Both the position numbers and the translations under genes were made by a program. The notes under the pieces were generated by a model. That model saw only the letters and a program-made list of their open reading frames with translations. It was not told where the DNA came from and did no database searches. 64,000 nt of DNA. Source: an uncultured Clostridium sp. GTDB lineage: Bacteria > Bacillota > Clostridia > TANB77 > CAG-508. Positions 27,066 to 35,581 of the stretch are shown one piece after another (position 1 is the stretch's first letter; each line of letters opens with the position of its first letter). The stretch lies in assembly GCA_902462295.1 (NCBI GenBank), contig CABQAZ010000008.1, positions 4,942-68,941 of the forward strand. The letters are read 5' to 3'.

Positions 27066-27332
27066 ATGCCAAATATCAAATCAGCAAAAAAGAGAGTTAA
27101 AATTATTGAGAAAAAAACATTAACAAATAATATGATAAAAACTGGATATAAATCTGCTATAAAAAAATTTGAAGAAGCTGTTGCAAAAGGAAATTTAGAA
27201 GAAGCTAAAGTTTTATTTTCTGAAGCTACAAAAAAAATTGACCAAGCTTGCACAAAAGGTGTAATTGTAAAAAACACTGCTTCTAGAAAAAAATCTAGTT
27301 TATCTAAAAAATTAAATGCTGCTATGGCATAA
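27066..27332 (+). CDS. rpsT: 30S ribosomal protein S20
   Basis: S20 binds 16S rRNA early in small-subunit assembly. The 88-residue protein starts MPNIKSAKKRVK and is Lys/Ala-rich and helical throughout, ending KKLNAAMA, all typical of S20. AGAGGAGGTG lies 8-10 nt before the ATG. An in-frame upstream ATG at 27021 is rejected because it would place the ribosome binding site inside the gene. It is a single-gene unit with its own promoter and a strong terminator, isolated among minus-strand genes. Confidence 0.96.
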   Translation: MPNIKSAKKRVKIIEKKTLTNNMIKTGYKSAIKKFEEAVAKGNLEEAKVLFSEATKKIDQACTKGVIVKNTASRKKSSLSKKLNAAMA

Positions 27333-27335
27333 ATA

Positions 27336-27390
27336 ATTTAGGCTACTGAAAAAGTAATTTTATAATACTTTTTCAGTAGCCTAAATTTTA
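27336..27390 (+). terminator. Strong terminator after rpsT (bidirectional)
   Basis: A perfect 21-bp stem (27336-27356 with 27366-27386; ATTTAGGCTACTGAAAAAGTA and its complement) has a 9-nt loop and is followed by TTTTATTT. The minus-strand side also ends in an AT-rich run, so it can serve the convergent ssb gene too. Confidence 0.92.
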
Positions 27391-27416
27391 TTTATATGTC
27401 TTTAATAATACTTATA

Positions 27417-28118
27417 TTATACTGCTTCTTGACTTTCAGTTTCTTCTTTCTTTTCTGTTCCTTCTTCATTAATTAGTTCTAAACTACAAATTGAAACCTC
27501 ATAAGCAACCTTAATTTCTGATGTTCCATCTTCATATTTCTTTTCATATTGTCTTGATTGAACTCTTCCTATAATTTTTACTTGAGCTCCAACTTCTAAG
27601 TTTTGGCAGAATCTTGCATTTCTACCCCATGCAATCGTTGGAATATAATCTGATTTATTGTATGCTCTGTTTACAGCTAATAATAAATCTGCAATTTCTC
27701 TTCCAAATGGTGTTTGTCTGTAAATTGGTTTTTTACATACAAATCCGATAAGTACAACTTCGTTTGTTGTTTCTTCTTTTCTTACTATGTCGCTTTCCTC
27801 TTGTTCTTCAACTTCTTTAAGTTCCTCAACGTCTTTTGCAAATACTGTTAATATTAATTTGTTTCTTTCATTTTCATAGCTATTATATGATCTGAATTGT
27901 CCTTTAATTAATAATTTTCTACCTTCTGTTAACATTTCATCAGTTATTAATCTCTCTGATATTGTTATTGGTATAATATCTGCATTTCCACTTAAACGTG
28001 GTATTGATAAGTTGAATGAATAGAATTTTTCTCCATAAATTTCATGGCTGAATTTTTTTTCGCCTGTAACCTTTCCTACTAATGTTAAGTAGTTGTTTTC
28101 TAAATAATTTGTATCCAA
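27417..28118 (-). CDS. ssb: Single-stranded DNA-binding protein with two tandem OB folds
   Basis: SSB coats single-stranded DNA in replication and repair. Instead of one OB fold with a flexible tail it has two SSB-type OB domains: residues about 9-100 (LTLVGKVTGEKKF, then FNLSIPRLSG) and about 117-220 (VVLIGFVCKKPIYR, then PTIAWGRNARF, QVKIIGRVQ). This duplicated form is known in some Clostridia. The C-terminus is acidic but lacks the classic DDDIPF tip. The start codon is TTG with AAGGAGG 8 nt upstream; no better ATG exists nearby. Confidence 0.85.
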   Translation of the reverse strand: MDTNYLENNYLTLVGKVTGEKKFSHEIYGEKFYSFNLSIPRLSGNADIIPITISERLITDEMLTEGRKLLIKGQFRSYNSYENERNKLILTVFAKDVEELKEVEEQEESDIVRKEETTNEVVLIGFVCKKPIYRQTPFGREIADLLLAVNRAYNKSDYIPTIAWGRNARFCQNLEVGAQVKIIGRVQSRQYEKKYEDGTSEIKVAYEVSICSLELINEEGTEKKEETESQEAV

Positions 28119-28298
28119 TTTTTTTTCCTCCTTATTTTTTCTTTTATCGATTGTAAATTTCTCATCTTGCTTTTCTCTTTTTAAAATTTTCTACAGTTTT
28201 TATTATACTACATTTTTTTGGTTTTGTCTACATAAAAAGTTAATTTTTTCTATTTTTTTCGTGTTTTTCACCTAAATTCTAGTAGTTTTATTAGTTGT

Positions 28299-28790
28299 TC
28301 ATAAATTATGCAGTTGTTCAATTATAAAAACAGCTAACTTATTATATATTTTTTTACAATTTTCTTTTCCGATTTTTATTTCTTTTTCTTGTGTTTCTAT
28401 TATATTTCCATCTACTTTTTCTATATCTCTTTGTAAACATACTATTATTTTTTCTTCTTTAATACTTGATATTGTTATTGTTGCTTTTGAATTAAATCCA
28501 AAAGTTATCACTTTTATTGGTTTTTGGACTTTTATTTCATCTAAAATTTTAATTTTAACATCACCATTTAATATTAAATATTTTGATTTTGTTATTATTT
28601 CTTTCATATATTTATATTCTTCTAATTTTAAATTTATATCTTCTAAAATTATTATTTCTTCAAAACTTACATTTTTTACATTTTCTATAGCTTTTTTTGT
28701 AATCTCTATTACCTTTATATTACTCTCTTGCAATTCTTTTTTTATTGCTTGTATATCTCTCTTTTTAGCAATTATTCCAATCAATGGCAT
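28299..28790 (-). CDS. Hypothetical protein, 163 aa
   Basis: I do not recognise a family with confidence. The protein begins PLIGIIAKKRDIQAIKKEL and alternates beta and alpha segments. The middle ('YLILNGDVKIKILDEI') and 'KVITFGFNSKATITISSI' resemble parts of nucleotide-binding Rossmann-like or Mur-ligase-like folds, but no catalytic motif is complete. No signal or membrane segment is seen, so it is probably cytoplasmic. AAAGGAG precedes the start. It lies between the ssb gene and the polysaccharide deacetylase gene on the same strand. Confidence 0.65.
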   Translation of the reverse strand: MPLIGIIAKKRDIQAIKKELQESNIKVIEITKKAIENVKNVSFEEIIILEDINLKLEEYKYMKEIITKSKYLILNGDVKIKILDEIKVQKPIKVITFGFNSKATITISSIKEEKIIVCLQRDIEKVDGNIIETQEKEIKIGKENCKKIYNKLAVFIIEQLHNL

Positions 28791-28893
28791 AACTTTCTCC
28801 TTTGTTGTAATTATTTCCTAAACTTATTTTTTTATACTTTATTAATATAATTTCAGAATAAAGTAATACAGTTGTCATTTGTTCTTTTCCAAT

Positions 28894-29655
28894 TTATTCC
28901 ATAATCTGTGTTCCATTATTATTTATAGTATATTTATCTTTATATATTAAATCTGAAATAGTTGTAATTTGAAAGCCACTTGTTTTTATATTTTTTATAA
29001 GCATATCTAAACTGTCTGCTGTATGTTTTGTTCCATTGTGACTTAAAATTATTGAACCTCCATCTAATTTATTTTTTATTCTGTTCCACATTTCTTCACC
29101 AGTTAATCCTTCATAATCTAACGTGTCTAAATTCCATTGAATTGTATAATATCCATTTTTTTGTGCTGTTTTTATTACTGTATCATTATATTCTCCATAT
29201 GGTGCTCTATATAAATTTGTTTTATTTCCTGTTATCTTTTCTATTTTATTTACACTTAATTGTATTTCTTCTAAGTTCTTTTCTGATGATAATTTATTTA
29301 CATGTGGATGTGTATTACTATGACTTCCTATTTCGTGCCCTGCTTCATATATTTTTTTTACGGCTTCTGGATATTTATCTACCCATTCTCCTACCATAAA
29401 AAATGTTATATGTACATCATTATTTTTTAATGTTTCTAATATACTGTCTATATCATCTGCATTCCATGCACAATTCATTGTAAATGCAATTTTATTTTCT
29501 TCTGTCTGTACATTATATATAGGCAAATATTTTTCTACTGCCATTGTTTGTATTGCATTTATATCTCCTATATTGGCAACCGCTATTAGTACAGCTACAG
29601 TTAGTATAGACACAGCATATGTTTGAATTTTTTCCTTATTAAATACCAAAAACAT
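28894..29655 (-). CDS. PdaB-like sporulation polysaccharide deacetylase (NodB fold)
   Basis: This is a membrane-anchored carbohydrate esterase acting on spore or cell-wall peptidoglycan. One N-terminal helix (about 10-28) precedes the NodB domain. Motif 2 is HSNTHPH (metal ligands, near 113-119), motif 3 is RAPYG (near 149), and the tryptophan motif QWNLDTLDY and ILSHN follow. Motif 1 reads TMNCAWNADD (near 59), where related sporulation deacetylases usually have TFDCAW with an Asp; here that residue is Asn, which may affect the catalytic base. AATATGGAGGGAG precedes the ATG. Confidence 0.82.
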   Translation of the reverse strand: MFLVFNKEKIQTYAVSILTVAVLIAVANIGDINAIQTMAVEKYLPIYNVQTEENKIAFTMNCAWNADDIDSILETLKNNDVHITFFMVGEWVDKYPEAVKKIYEAGHEIGSHSNTHPHVNKLSSEKNLEEIQLSVNKIEKITGNKTNLYRAPYGEYNDTVIKTAQKNGYYTIQWNLDTLDYEGLTGEEMWNRIKNKLDGGSIILSHNGTKHTADSLDMLIKNIKTSGFQITTISDLIYKDKYTINNNGTQIME

Positions 29656-29878
29656 AATCTCCCTCCATATTCTAATATTTAATATTATGCCTTTTCAAAT
29701 TATTTTATTCTATATATTATTTTTGTAATATTTTTGTAACAAAAATGTAATGAAAATGTAATACACTTTTAATTAAAAATATTGTATAATGAATTTGACG
29801 AAATTTAATACAAAAAAATGTATTTTACACATTGATTGTATTTTTTGCAATTTCTTATGACAAAAAATGGAGGATATA

Positions 29879-30961
29879 ATGAGCATTGAATCTGATTTAC
29901 GAAAAGATGGAATTAGAGTAGTTGACATACTTGATACAATGTCTGTAAACCGTATTGCACATAATATTGCAACAAAATTATGTGATACATTTCCAGAACT
30001 ATGTTTCAATGAAAGCGATTTATTTGCAAAACTTTCTAGATTAGGCATGTATAGAGCTACAATGCCAGAAGGCATGGCTGAAGCAAACTATTTTTATAAA
30101 AATACATCCATATATTTTAATGAAAAAATTGCAGTTGAAGATTTAGAAGAATTTGCAATTCATGAATGTATTCACTATATTCAAGAAATCAAAGACAAAA
30201 GAAATAATCTTGTAAGAATGGGGTTATGTAATTTTGATAATTTTAAAATTGTAGGAATGGGATTAAATGAAGCATCTGTTCAATATATTACATCAAAAAT
30301 AATTGGAATTGAAAAAGACTATGTTAAATATTTTGGTGTATCTTTTAGAACAATCAGTCCATCATACTATCCTTTAGAATGCAATTTAATTGAACAAATG
30401 GCATATATTACAGGAGAAACAGTTTTATATGACAGTACATTTACTAGCAATGATAAATTCAAAAATGAATTTATTAGATTAACATCAGAAAAAACTTATG
30501 ATGAAGTTGAATATTGTGTTGACCAAATTCTTGAGCTTGAAGAAACTATTATAAAATTAAATAATAAATCATCATCTTATGACGAAAGAAATAAAACTGT
30601 TGACAAATTAGTTTCAAAAACAGAAAATTGTAAAAATAAAATTTCTGAATATTTTACAAAAGCACAAAATTTAATTATAAAAAATTATTTTGATAAAGCA
30701 TTTAGAAATATTAATAATCTAGAAGAACTTGATAATTATAGAAGAAAATTAGAACATTATGGAGAGTTAATTGGTCGTATTGATGGTTATACTTTCTTTG
30801 ATGATTACTATACAGAAAAAATGTCTCAATTAGAACATAAATCTAACGTACTTGAAAATGGAGGCATTGAAACTGCTCTTGAATATAAGAAACCAAATAA
30901 ATTTGTTTCTTGGTTAAGAGCAATTAAAAACTTCGTAACAGGAGATAAAATACATAATTAA
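29879..30961 (+). CDS. HExxH-containing protein, putative zinc metallopeptidase, unknown family
   Basis: The family is not recognised. Residues about 98-112 read EFAIHECIHYIQEIK, a gluzincin-like HExxH motif. About 40 residues later comes GLNEASVQYI, whose Glu could be the third zinc ligand. The remainder (about 200-330) is a charged helical region, and the last 15 residues are aromatic and basic. No signal peptide is visible, so it is probably cytoplasmic. I preferred the ATG at 29879, which has GGAGGA 4-5 nt upstream, over an ATG at 29867 that contains this site. It is a lone plus-strand gene with its own terminator. Confidence 0.7.
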   Translation: MSIESDLRKDGIRVVDILDTMSVNRIAHNIATKLCDTFPELCFNESDLFAKLSRLGMYRATMPEGMAEANYFYKNTSIYFNEKIAVEDLEEFAIHECIHYIQEIKDKRNNLVRMGLCNFDNFKIVGMGLNEASVQYITSKIIGIEKDYVKYFGVSFRTISPSYYPLECNLIEQMAYITGETVLYDSTFTSNDKFKNEFIRLTSEKTYDEVEYCVDQILELEETIIKLNNKSSSYDERNKTVDKLVSKTENCKNKISEYFTKAQNLIIKNYFDKAFRNINNLEELDNYRRKLEHYGELIGRIDGYTFFDDYYTEKMSQLEHKSNVLENGGIETALEYKKPNKFVSWLRAIKNFVTGDKIHN

Positions 30962-30978
30962 CTAATGATTAAAAATAT

Positions 30979-31094
30979 ACAAAAGATAATCATACAAAAG
31001 AATTTTATGTACTAATGTTAACTTTACAAAAGATAATTATACATAAGATACTTTGCAAGTTATATATTTACTAAAGATAATTACACAAAAGAAT
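30979..31094 (+). repeat. Three imperfect 25-bp direct repeats
   Basis: ACAAAAGATAATCATACAAA, near-identical ACAAAAGATAATTATACATA and ACTAAAGATAATTACACAAA start at 30979, 31026 and 31070, each continuing AGAAT or similar. Spacing is 47 and 44 bp. They lie in the 3' region between the HExxH gene and its terminator. The role is unknown. Confidence 0.7.
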
Positions 31095-31096
31095 TC

Positions 31097-31131
31097 AAAA
31101 GTCGGCAATTAATAACAGCCGACTTTTTTTA
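31097..31131. terminator. Terminator between convergent genes
   Basis: AAAAGTCGGC (31097-31106) pairs with GCCGACTTTT (31118-31127) around an 11-nt loop, followed by TTTT. It closes the HExxH gene, and on the minus strand it lies just past the GltD-like stop. Confidence 0.9.
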
Positions 31132-32385
31132 TTTTATATTTTCCAAATATCTCATTATTGAATTCGCAGAATCTCTACCAGAACGTGCTGCCCAAGCAAC
31201 TGTTCCGTTTGCCCCTGCAACATCTCCACCAGCAAAAATCTTTGAGTTTGATGTTCTATTATTTTCATCAACTTGAATATATCCCCATTTATTTAACTCT
31301 AAATTCAAATCTTTCACAAATTCTTCTGGTTTTGAACCTAATGCCATTACTACATAATCAATATCAATTAAATAATTACTATCTAAAATATTTACAGGTA
31401 CTTTTCTTGTTTCGCCCTCTTTTTGAATTAATTCTGTTTTTATTAATTCTAATTTTTCAACTTTATTTTTTCCCAATATTTTTACTATATTATTTTGAAA
31501 CAAAAATTCTATTCCCTCTTTTTTGGCTTCTTCTATTTCTTTTTTTTCTGCAGGCATTTGTTCCTCAGATCTTCTGTATATTATCTTAACTTCTTGTGCT
31601 CCTAATCTTTTTATAGTTCTTGCACAATCCATTGCAACATTTCCTCCACCTATAACAGCTACTTTTTTATTTGTGTAATCTGGATGATTTTGTTTTTCTA
31701 GTAATTGATTTCCACCATATACCCCTTGTAAATTTTCTCCGTCAATTCCCATTTTAGTTGTTATATTAGCTCCAAATGCTAAAAATATTGCATCATATTC
31801 TTTTTCCAATTCCTGTAATGAAATATTTTTTCCAAGTTCTTTATTATATTCCACTTCTAATCCTAAATCTATAATTTTTTGAATTGTTTGTTTTACAATA
31901 TCTTTTGGTAATCTAAATTCTGGTATTCCATGTACTAAAAGGCCTCCAAGATAATTATATTTCTCATATAATGTTACTGTATATCCATTCCTTAATAAAA
32001 AGGCTGAAGCCGTAAGTCCCGCAGGTCCACCACCTATAATTGCAATTTTTTTATTTCTTTTTTCATTATTTATATTTTCTATTTTATAATTATTTTGTAT
32101 TGCCATATCTCCTACAAATGCTTCTAATTCTCCAATACTTACTGGTTTTGATTTTATTCCTCTTACACATGAACCTTGACATTGTTTCATATGTGGACAT
32201 ATTCTACCACATATTGATTCTAATACTGTTGTTTCTGATAATACATTATATGCTTTTTTATAATTTTCTTCTTTCATTGCTTTTATAAATTCTGGTATGT
32301 TATTACCTAATGGACACCCCTTATTTGAACAAGGTTTTACAGGACAATTTAAACAATAATTTATTTTTTCTTCTAAACTTTCCAT
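31129..32385 (-). CDS. GltD-like NAD(P)-dependent oxidoreductase (glutamate synthase small-subunit family)
   Basis: This family moves electrons from NAD(P)H through FAD to iron-sulfur clusters. N-terminal cysteine clusters for two 4Fe-4S centres are present (CLNCPVKPC, CPLGNN, CGRICPHMKQCQGSC). The FAD-binding GGGPAGL lies near 117-123, the NADPH-binding GGGNVAM near 247-253, and the C-terminal FAD motif is FAGGDVAG. At 418 residues it is slightly shorter than GltD (about 460). No glutamate synthase large subunit is adjacent, so the partner and substrate are open. GGAGAG precedes the start. Confidence 0.85.
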   Translation of the reverse strand: MESLEEKINYCLNCPVKPCSNKGCPLGNNIPEFIKAMKEENYKKAYNVLSETTVLESICGRICPHMKQCQGSCVRGIKSKPVSIGELEAFVGDMAIQNNYKIENINNEKRNKKIAIIGGGPAGLTASAFLLRNGYTVTLYEKYNYLGGLLVHGIPEFRLPKDIVKQTIQKIIDLGLEVEYNKELGKNISLQELEKEYDAIFLAFGANITTKMGIDGENLQGVYGGNQLLEKQNHPDYTNKKVAVIGGGNVAMDCARTIKRLGAQEVKIIYRRSEEQMPAEKKEIEEAKKEGIEFLFQNNIVKILGKNKVEKLELIKTELIQKEGETRKVPVNILDSNYLIDIDYVVMALGSKPEEFVKDLNLELNKWGYIQVDENNRTSNSKIFAGGDVAGANGTVAWAARSGRDSANSIMRYLENIK

Positions 32386-32443
32386 ATTACTCTCCGTATA
32401 TTTTATTAATAAATTTTTATCTATTTTATATTCTTTTATTTAT

Positions 32444-33013
32444 TTAGTCAATTATTTTGACCATTGAGTTGGCTTTATTCACAACTTGCTGTAAATCTTT
32501 TATAAAATCTATCTTTTTTGTCTCATCTCTTAAAAGTGCAGCAGGATGCCATGTTGGCATATATAATATACCTTTTTTTTCAACCCATTTTCCTCTGCTT
32601 GCTGTTATTCCATATTCCTTACCTAATATATTTTTTAATGCTACACTTCCTAATAATACAATTATTTTAGGTTTAACTAAAATTACTTGATTTCTTAAAT
32701 AATTTAAACATGCTATAGCTTCATCTTCTTGTGGATTTCTATTTGATGGTGGTCTACATTTTACAATATTTGCAATATATACTTCTTCTCTGTTTATCCC
32801 TAGTGTTTGAAAAGCCATGTTCATTAATTTGCCTGCTTTTCCTACAAATGGCTCACCTTGCATATCCTCGTCTGCTCCTGGACCCTCTCCTATAAACATT
32901 AAATTAGCTTCTTTATTTCCAACTCCAAAGACAACATTATTTCTTGTTTGGCATAATTTACATTTTCTACATTGTTTTGCTTCTGCTTCTAATTGCTCCC
33001 AATTATCATACAT
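32444..33013 (-). CDS. udg: Family 4 uracil-DNA glycosylase (4Fe-4S)
   Basis: The enzyme removes uracil from DNA at the first step of base-excision repair. The family 4 pattern is clear: N-terminal [18 protein letters not shown] (active-site region, near 40-50), GEPFVGKAG, and [10 protein letters not shown] with a following Cys that completes the iron-sulfur ligands. The C-terminal WHPAALLR motif is present. The 189-residue length is typical. AAGGAG precedes the ATG. It is 28 bp downstream of tatD, and a repair or nucleic-acid housekeeping operon is likely. Confidence 0.93.
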   Translation of the reverse strand: MYDNWEQLEAEAKQCRKCKLCQTRNNVVFGVGNKEANLMFIGEGPGADEDMQGEPFVGKAGKLMNMAFQTLGINREEVYIANIVKCRPPSNRNPQEDEAIACLNYLRNQVILVKPKIIVLLGSVALKNILGKEYGITASRGKWVEKKGILYMPTWHPAALLRDETKKIDFIKDLQQVVNKANSMVKIID

Positions 33014-33041
33014 ATTTTTTCTCCTTTTATTACATCGATTT

Positions 33042-33830
33042 TTAGTTATTGATGTTGAATATTTTCATTGTATTTTCATATGTAATTTTTGCAATATCTT
33101 CTATTTTAAGTTCTTTTAAATCTGCTATCTTTTGTGCTATGTATTTAACATTTCTACAATCATTTCTTTTTCCTCTATTGGGTTCTGGTGATAAATATGG
33201 ACTATCTGTTTCAATTAAAATTTTATCTAATGGAACCATTTTTACTATATCTGGAGTATTTTTTGAATTTTTAAATGTTACTGGTCCTGCAAATGAAATA
33301 TAATATCCTAATTCAAGTGCTTGTCTAATCATTTCTTGATTAAATTGACAACAATGAAATATTCCTGTTTTATTTACTTTATTTTTTCTTAAAATGTCTA
33401 TTGTGTCAATAGATGCATCTCTAGAATGTATTACTATTGGTAAATTTAGTTCATTAGCTAATTCTATTTGTTTTATAAATGCTTCTTTTTGCAATTCCTT
33501 ATTTTCAGTATTCCAATAATAGTCTAAACCTATTTCTCCTATTGCAACTAATTTATTTGTCTTGTTCTTTTTCACAATTTCAGAAATTTGAACAATATCT
33601 TTCCACAGTTCTTGCTCAGATTGTGGAATATCATTAGGTGAAATTCCACAAATTGAATAAATATATTCGTATTTTTTAGATAATTCTAATGAAAAAATAG
33701 ATGAATCTAAATTGTATCCTGCACATACAATTTTTGTTATACCAGCTTCATATGTTTCTTTTATTATTTGTTCTCTATCTTCATTAAATTTTTCATCATT
33801 ATAGTGTGAATGTGAATCAAAAAATTCCAT
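33042..33830 (-). CDS. tatD: TatD family metal-dependent deoxyribonuclease
   Basis: TatD proteins are TIM-barrel hydrolases with 3'-5' exonuclease activity on damaged DNA. Metal ligands are visible in order: HSHYND near residues 6-11, GEIGLDYYW near 98-106, HSRDA near 136, HCCQF near 160 and [11 protein letters not shown] near 209-219. The 262-residue length is standard. GGGAGG precedes the start. The gene lies between acpS and the uracil-DNA glycosylase gene on the same strand, with gaps of about 30 bp. Confidence 0.93.
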   Translation of the reverse strand: MEFFDSHSHYNDEKFNEDREQIIKETYEAGITKIVCAGYNLDSSIFSLELSKKYEYIYSICGISPNDIPQSEQELWKDIVQISEIVKKNKTNKLVAIGEIGLDYYWNTENKELQKEAFIKQIELANELNLPIVIHSRDASIDTIDILRKNKVNKTGIFHCCQFNQEMIRQALELGYYISFAGPVTFKNSKNTPDIVKMVPLDKILIETDSPYLSPEPNRGKRNDCRNVKYIAQKIADLKELKIEDIAKITYENTMKIFNINN

Positions 33831-33859
33831 ATTATTCCTCCCATTTATTATTTACTTTT

Positions 33860-34228
33860 TTAAAAAATAACTACAACATTTGCTACTGCATATTTTTTGC
33901 AATGTGATATACTTATATCTATATCATTAAATTTTATATCAGATTTTAATATATTAACATATGGTCTTCCATTATTATCATTTAATACTTCTATATCTTT
34001 CCAACTAATATCATATTTATTTTCTAAGCTTTGTGAAATTGCTTTAAATACCGCTTCTTTTACTGCGAATCTTCCTGCATAATGCTGATATTTTTGCATA
34101 TTTTTGCTTTCACAATATTTTATTTCATTTTCTGTATATACTCTTTCACAAAACTTTCCCTCTGTACTTTCTATACTTTCTTTAATTCTATCTATTTCTA
34201 TTATGTCTGTTCCTGTTTTTATTTTCAT
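33860..34228 (-). CDS. acpS: Holo-[acyl-carrier-protein] synthase
   Basis: The enzyme attaches 4'-phosphopantetheine from CoA to acyl carrier protein. The two hallmark motifs are present: GTDIIEIDRI (about 5-14; Asp as Mg ligand) and GRFAVKEAVFKA (about 52-63; Glu as Mg ligand). The 122-residue length is standard. TAGGAGG precedes the ATG. It is the first gene of the acpS-tatD-udg group, following a terminator for the upstream gene. Confidence 0.94.
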   Translation of the reverse strand: MKIKTGTDIIEIDRIKESIESTEGKFCERVYTENEIKYCESKNMQKYQHYAGRFAVKEAVFKAISQSLENKYDISWKDIEVLNDNNGRPYVNILKSDIKFNDIDISISHCKKYAVANVVVIF

Positions 34229-34240
34229 TTTTCCTCCTAC

Positions 34241-34296
34241 AAAAAAATTAGAACCTGTACCCTAGTTCTTATTGAACAAAAATACTTGGTTCTAAT
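34241..34296 (-). terminator. Terminator after the CorA-like gene
   Basis: ATTAGAACC (34247-34255) pairs with GGTTCTAAT (34288-34296), with an inner small hairpin; the minus-strand transcript continues TTTTTT. It separates the CorA-like gene from acpS. Confidence 0.7.
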
Positions 34297-34307
34297 TGTA
34301 ACAATTA

Positions 34308-35537
34308 TTATTTTGTCAGAAATACAATATTTATAGCATTTATTATCATTGTTATAATAAGTATAGTTTTTATAGCAATATTACTTTTTGCACTTTTTTC
34401 TATATTCATTTCTTTATAGAGAATATCATATTTGTTTTTTGTATCAAAATATATTGTGTTTAGTTCTAATATTTCTTTTAAATTCTGATAAAATAATGAA
34501 CCTGTATCTTCAAGTGTTACTTCATTTATCCATAAATCTTTTGTAAACTTTATAAATTCTTTACGTGTTTTCTTTATATTTGTTCCTTGTCTAAACTCAA
34601 AGTTTATTTTTGTTAAATAAATTTTTGTATATATTGCTAATATATATGTGTATAAATATTCTTCTTCAAATTCTTGCGGAAATACAGTATAGTTGTTTAT
34701 GTCACAACTTGAACTAAATAATGTTACTCCTTGTTTTGTTACCCCTAATTTTGCATATTTCCATTTTGAAATTACTTTCATCTGTTCTTTTGAATAATTT
34801 ACGCTATTATCACTTGGTAAAATATTTAAAAATTTAATATAACTACTACGTATATTTTCAAATTCATTTGTGACATTCCAATTCTCTTGGTCTATACATG
34901 CATATGAAAATGTTAAAAATCTTTCTGTGTCTATATCTAATTTTATAGATTCTGTAATTGAACCTGTTAAATTTTGTATGAATTCTCTAAAATATTTTAC
35001 GTCTTCAAAACAGTCTGTTTGTACCCTTATATTGTCATAATTATTCATATTTCCAAATTCCTGATTTATGTCTCTAAATTTGTAATTAAAGTTTAGTAAG
35101 TCTGAAAATTTATCACTTTCTTCTATGTTTGTTTTTATACATAAAAAACATATTCCAGTATTGAAACATATTATTTCAATCTTTGGTATTTTGAAAAATA
35201 TTCCATTTTTTTCTGATGTTTTTCCTTGTATATCTTTTTTTATTGTATATTCAAAAATTGTACAGGAATTTTGAGATAATATTGCTGCTTTTGTGTCTAA
35301 TGGTAATTCATTTAATCTAGCTAACTTTGTTTTACTTAAATTAAAACTATTAAACATATAGTTCCTTGCTCTATATGAAAAATATGAGTATAAACTTAAA
35401 TCTTTTTCTTTTCTAAATACTCTTAATGTACAATTTTTATCTTTTAATAATTTTAGTATATATTTAATATATTTGTTTTCTTTAATTACGTAAGGGTATA
35501 TAAAGTATGTATATTGGTATTTTGTCTTTAGCTCCAT
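34308..35537 (-). CDS. Hypothetical membrane protein with CorA-like architecture
   Basis: No family is recognised by sequence alone. The 409-residue protein has a large soluble N-terminal part without clear motifs. A long charged helix region (about 330-385; TGSLFYQNLKEILELN) is followed by a C-terminal hydrophobic helix (about 385-406). This layout, a soluble domain then a long helix then membrane segments at the extreme C-terminus, resembles CorA-like magnesium transporters, but only one helix and no GxN motif are visible, so transport is doubtful. It is 45 bp downstream of the WG-repeat gene. Confidence 0.6.
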   Translation of the reverse strand: MELKTKYQYTYFIYPYVIKENKYIKYILKLLKDKNCTLRVFRKEKDLSLYSYFSYRARNYMFNSFNLSKTKLARLNELPLDTKAAILSQNSCTIFEYTIKKDIQGKTSEKNGIFFKIPKIEIICFNTGICFLCIKTNIEESDKFSDLLNFNYKFRDINQEFGNMNNYDNIRVQTDCFEDVKYFREFIQNLTGSITESIKLDIDTERFLTFSYACIDQENWNVTNEFENIRSSYIKFLNILPSDNSVNYSKEQMKVISKWKYAKLGVTKQGVTLFSSSCDINNYTVFPQEFEEEYLYTYILAIYTKIYLTKINFEFRQGTNIKKTRKEFIKFTKDLWINEVTLEDTGSLFYQNLKEILELNTIYFDTKNKYDILYKEMNIEKSAKSNIAIKTILIITMIINAINIVFLTK

Positions 35538-35581
35538 ATTTTATTACATTCCTCTCTCTCCAGTAAAAATTTAATTACTGG

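Noticed and set aside
30979..31094. CRISPR array
   Set aside because: Only three imperfect repeats, unequal spacing, within-repeat periodicity and no cas genes.
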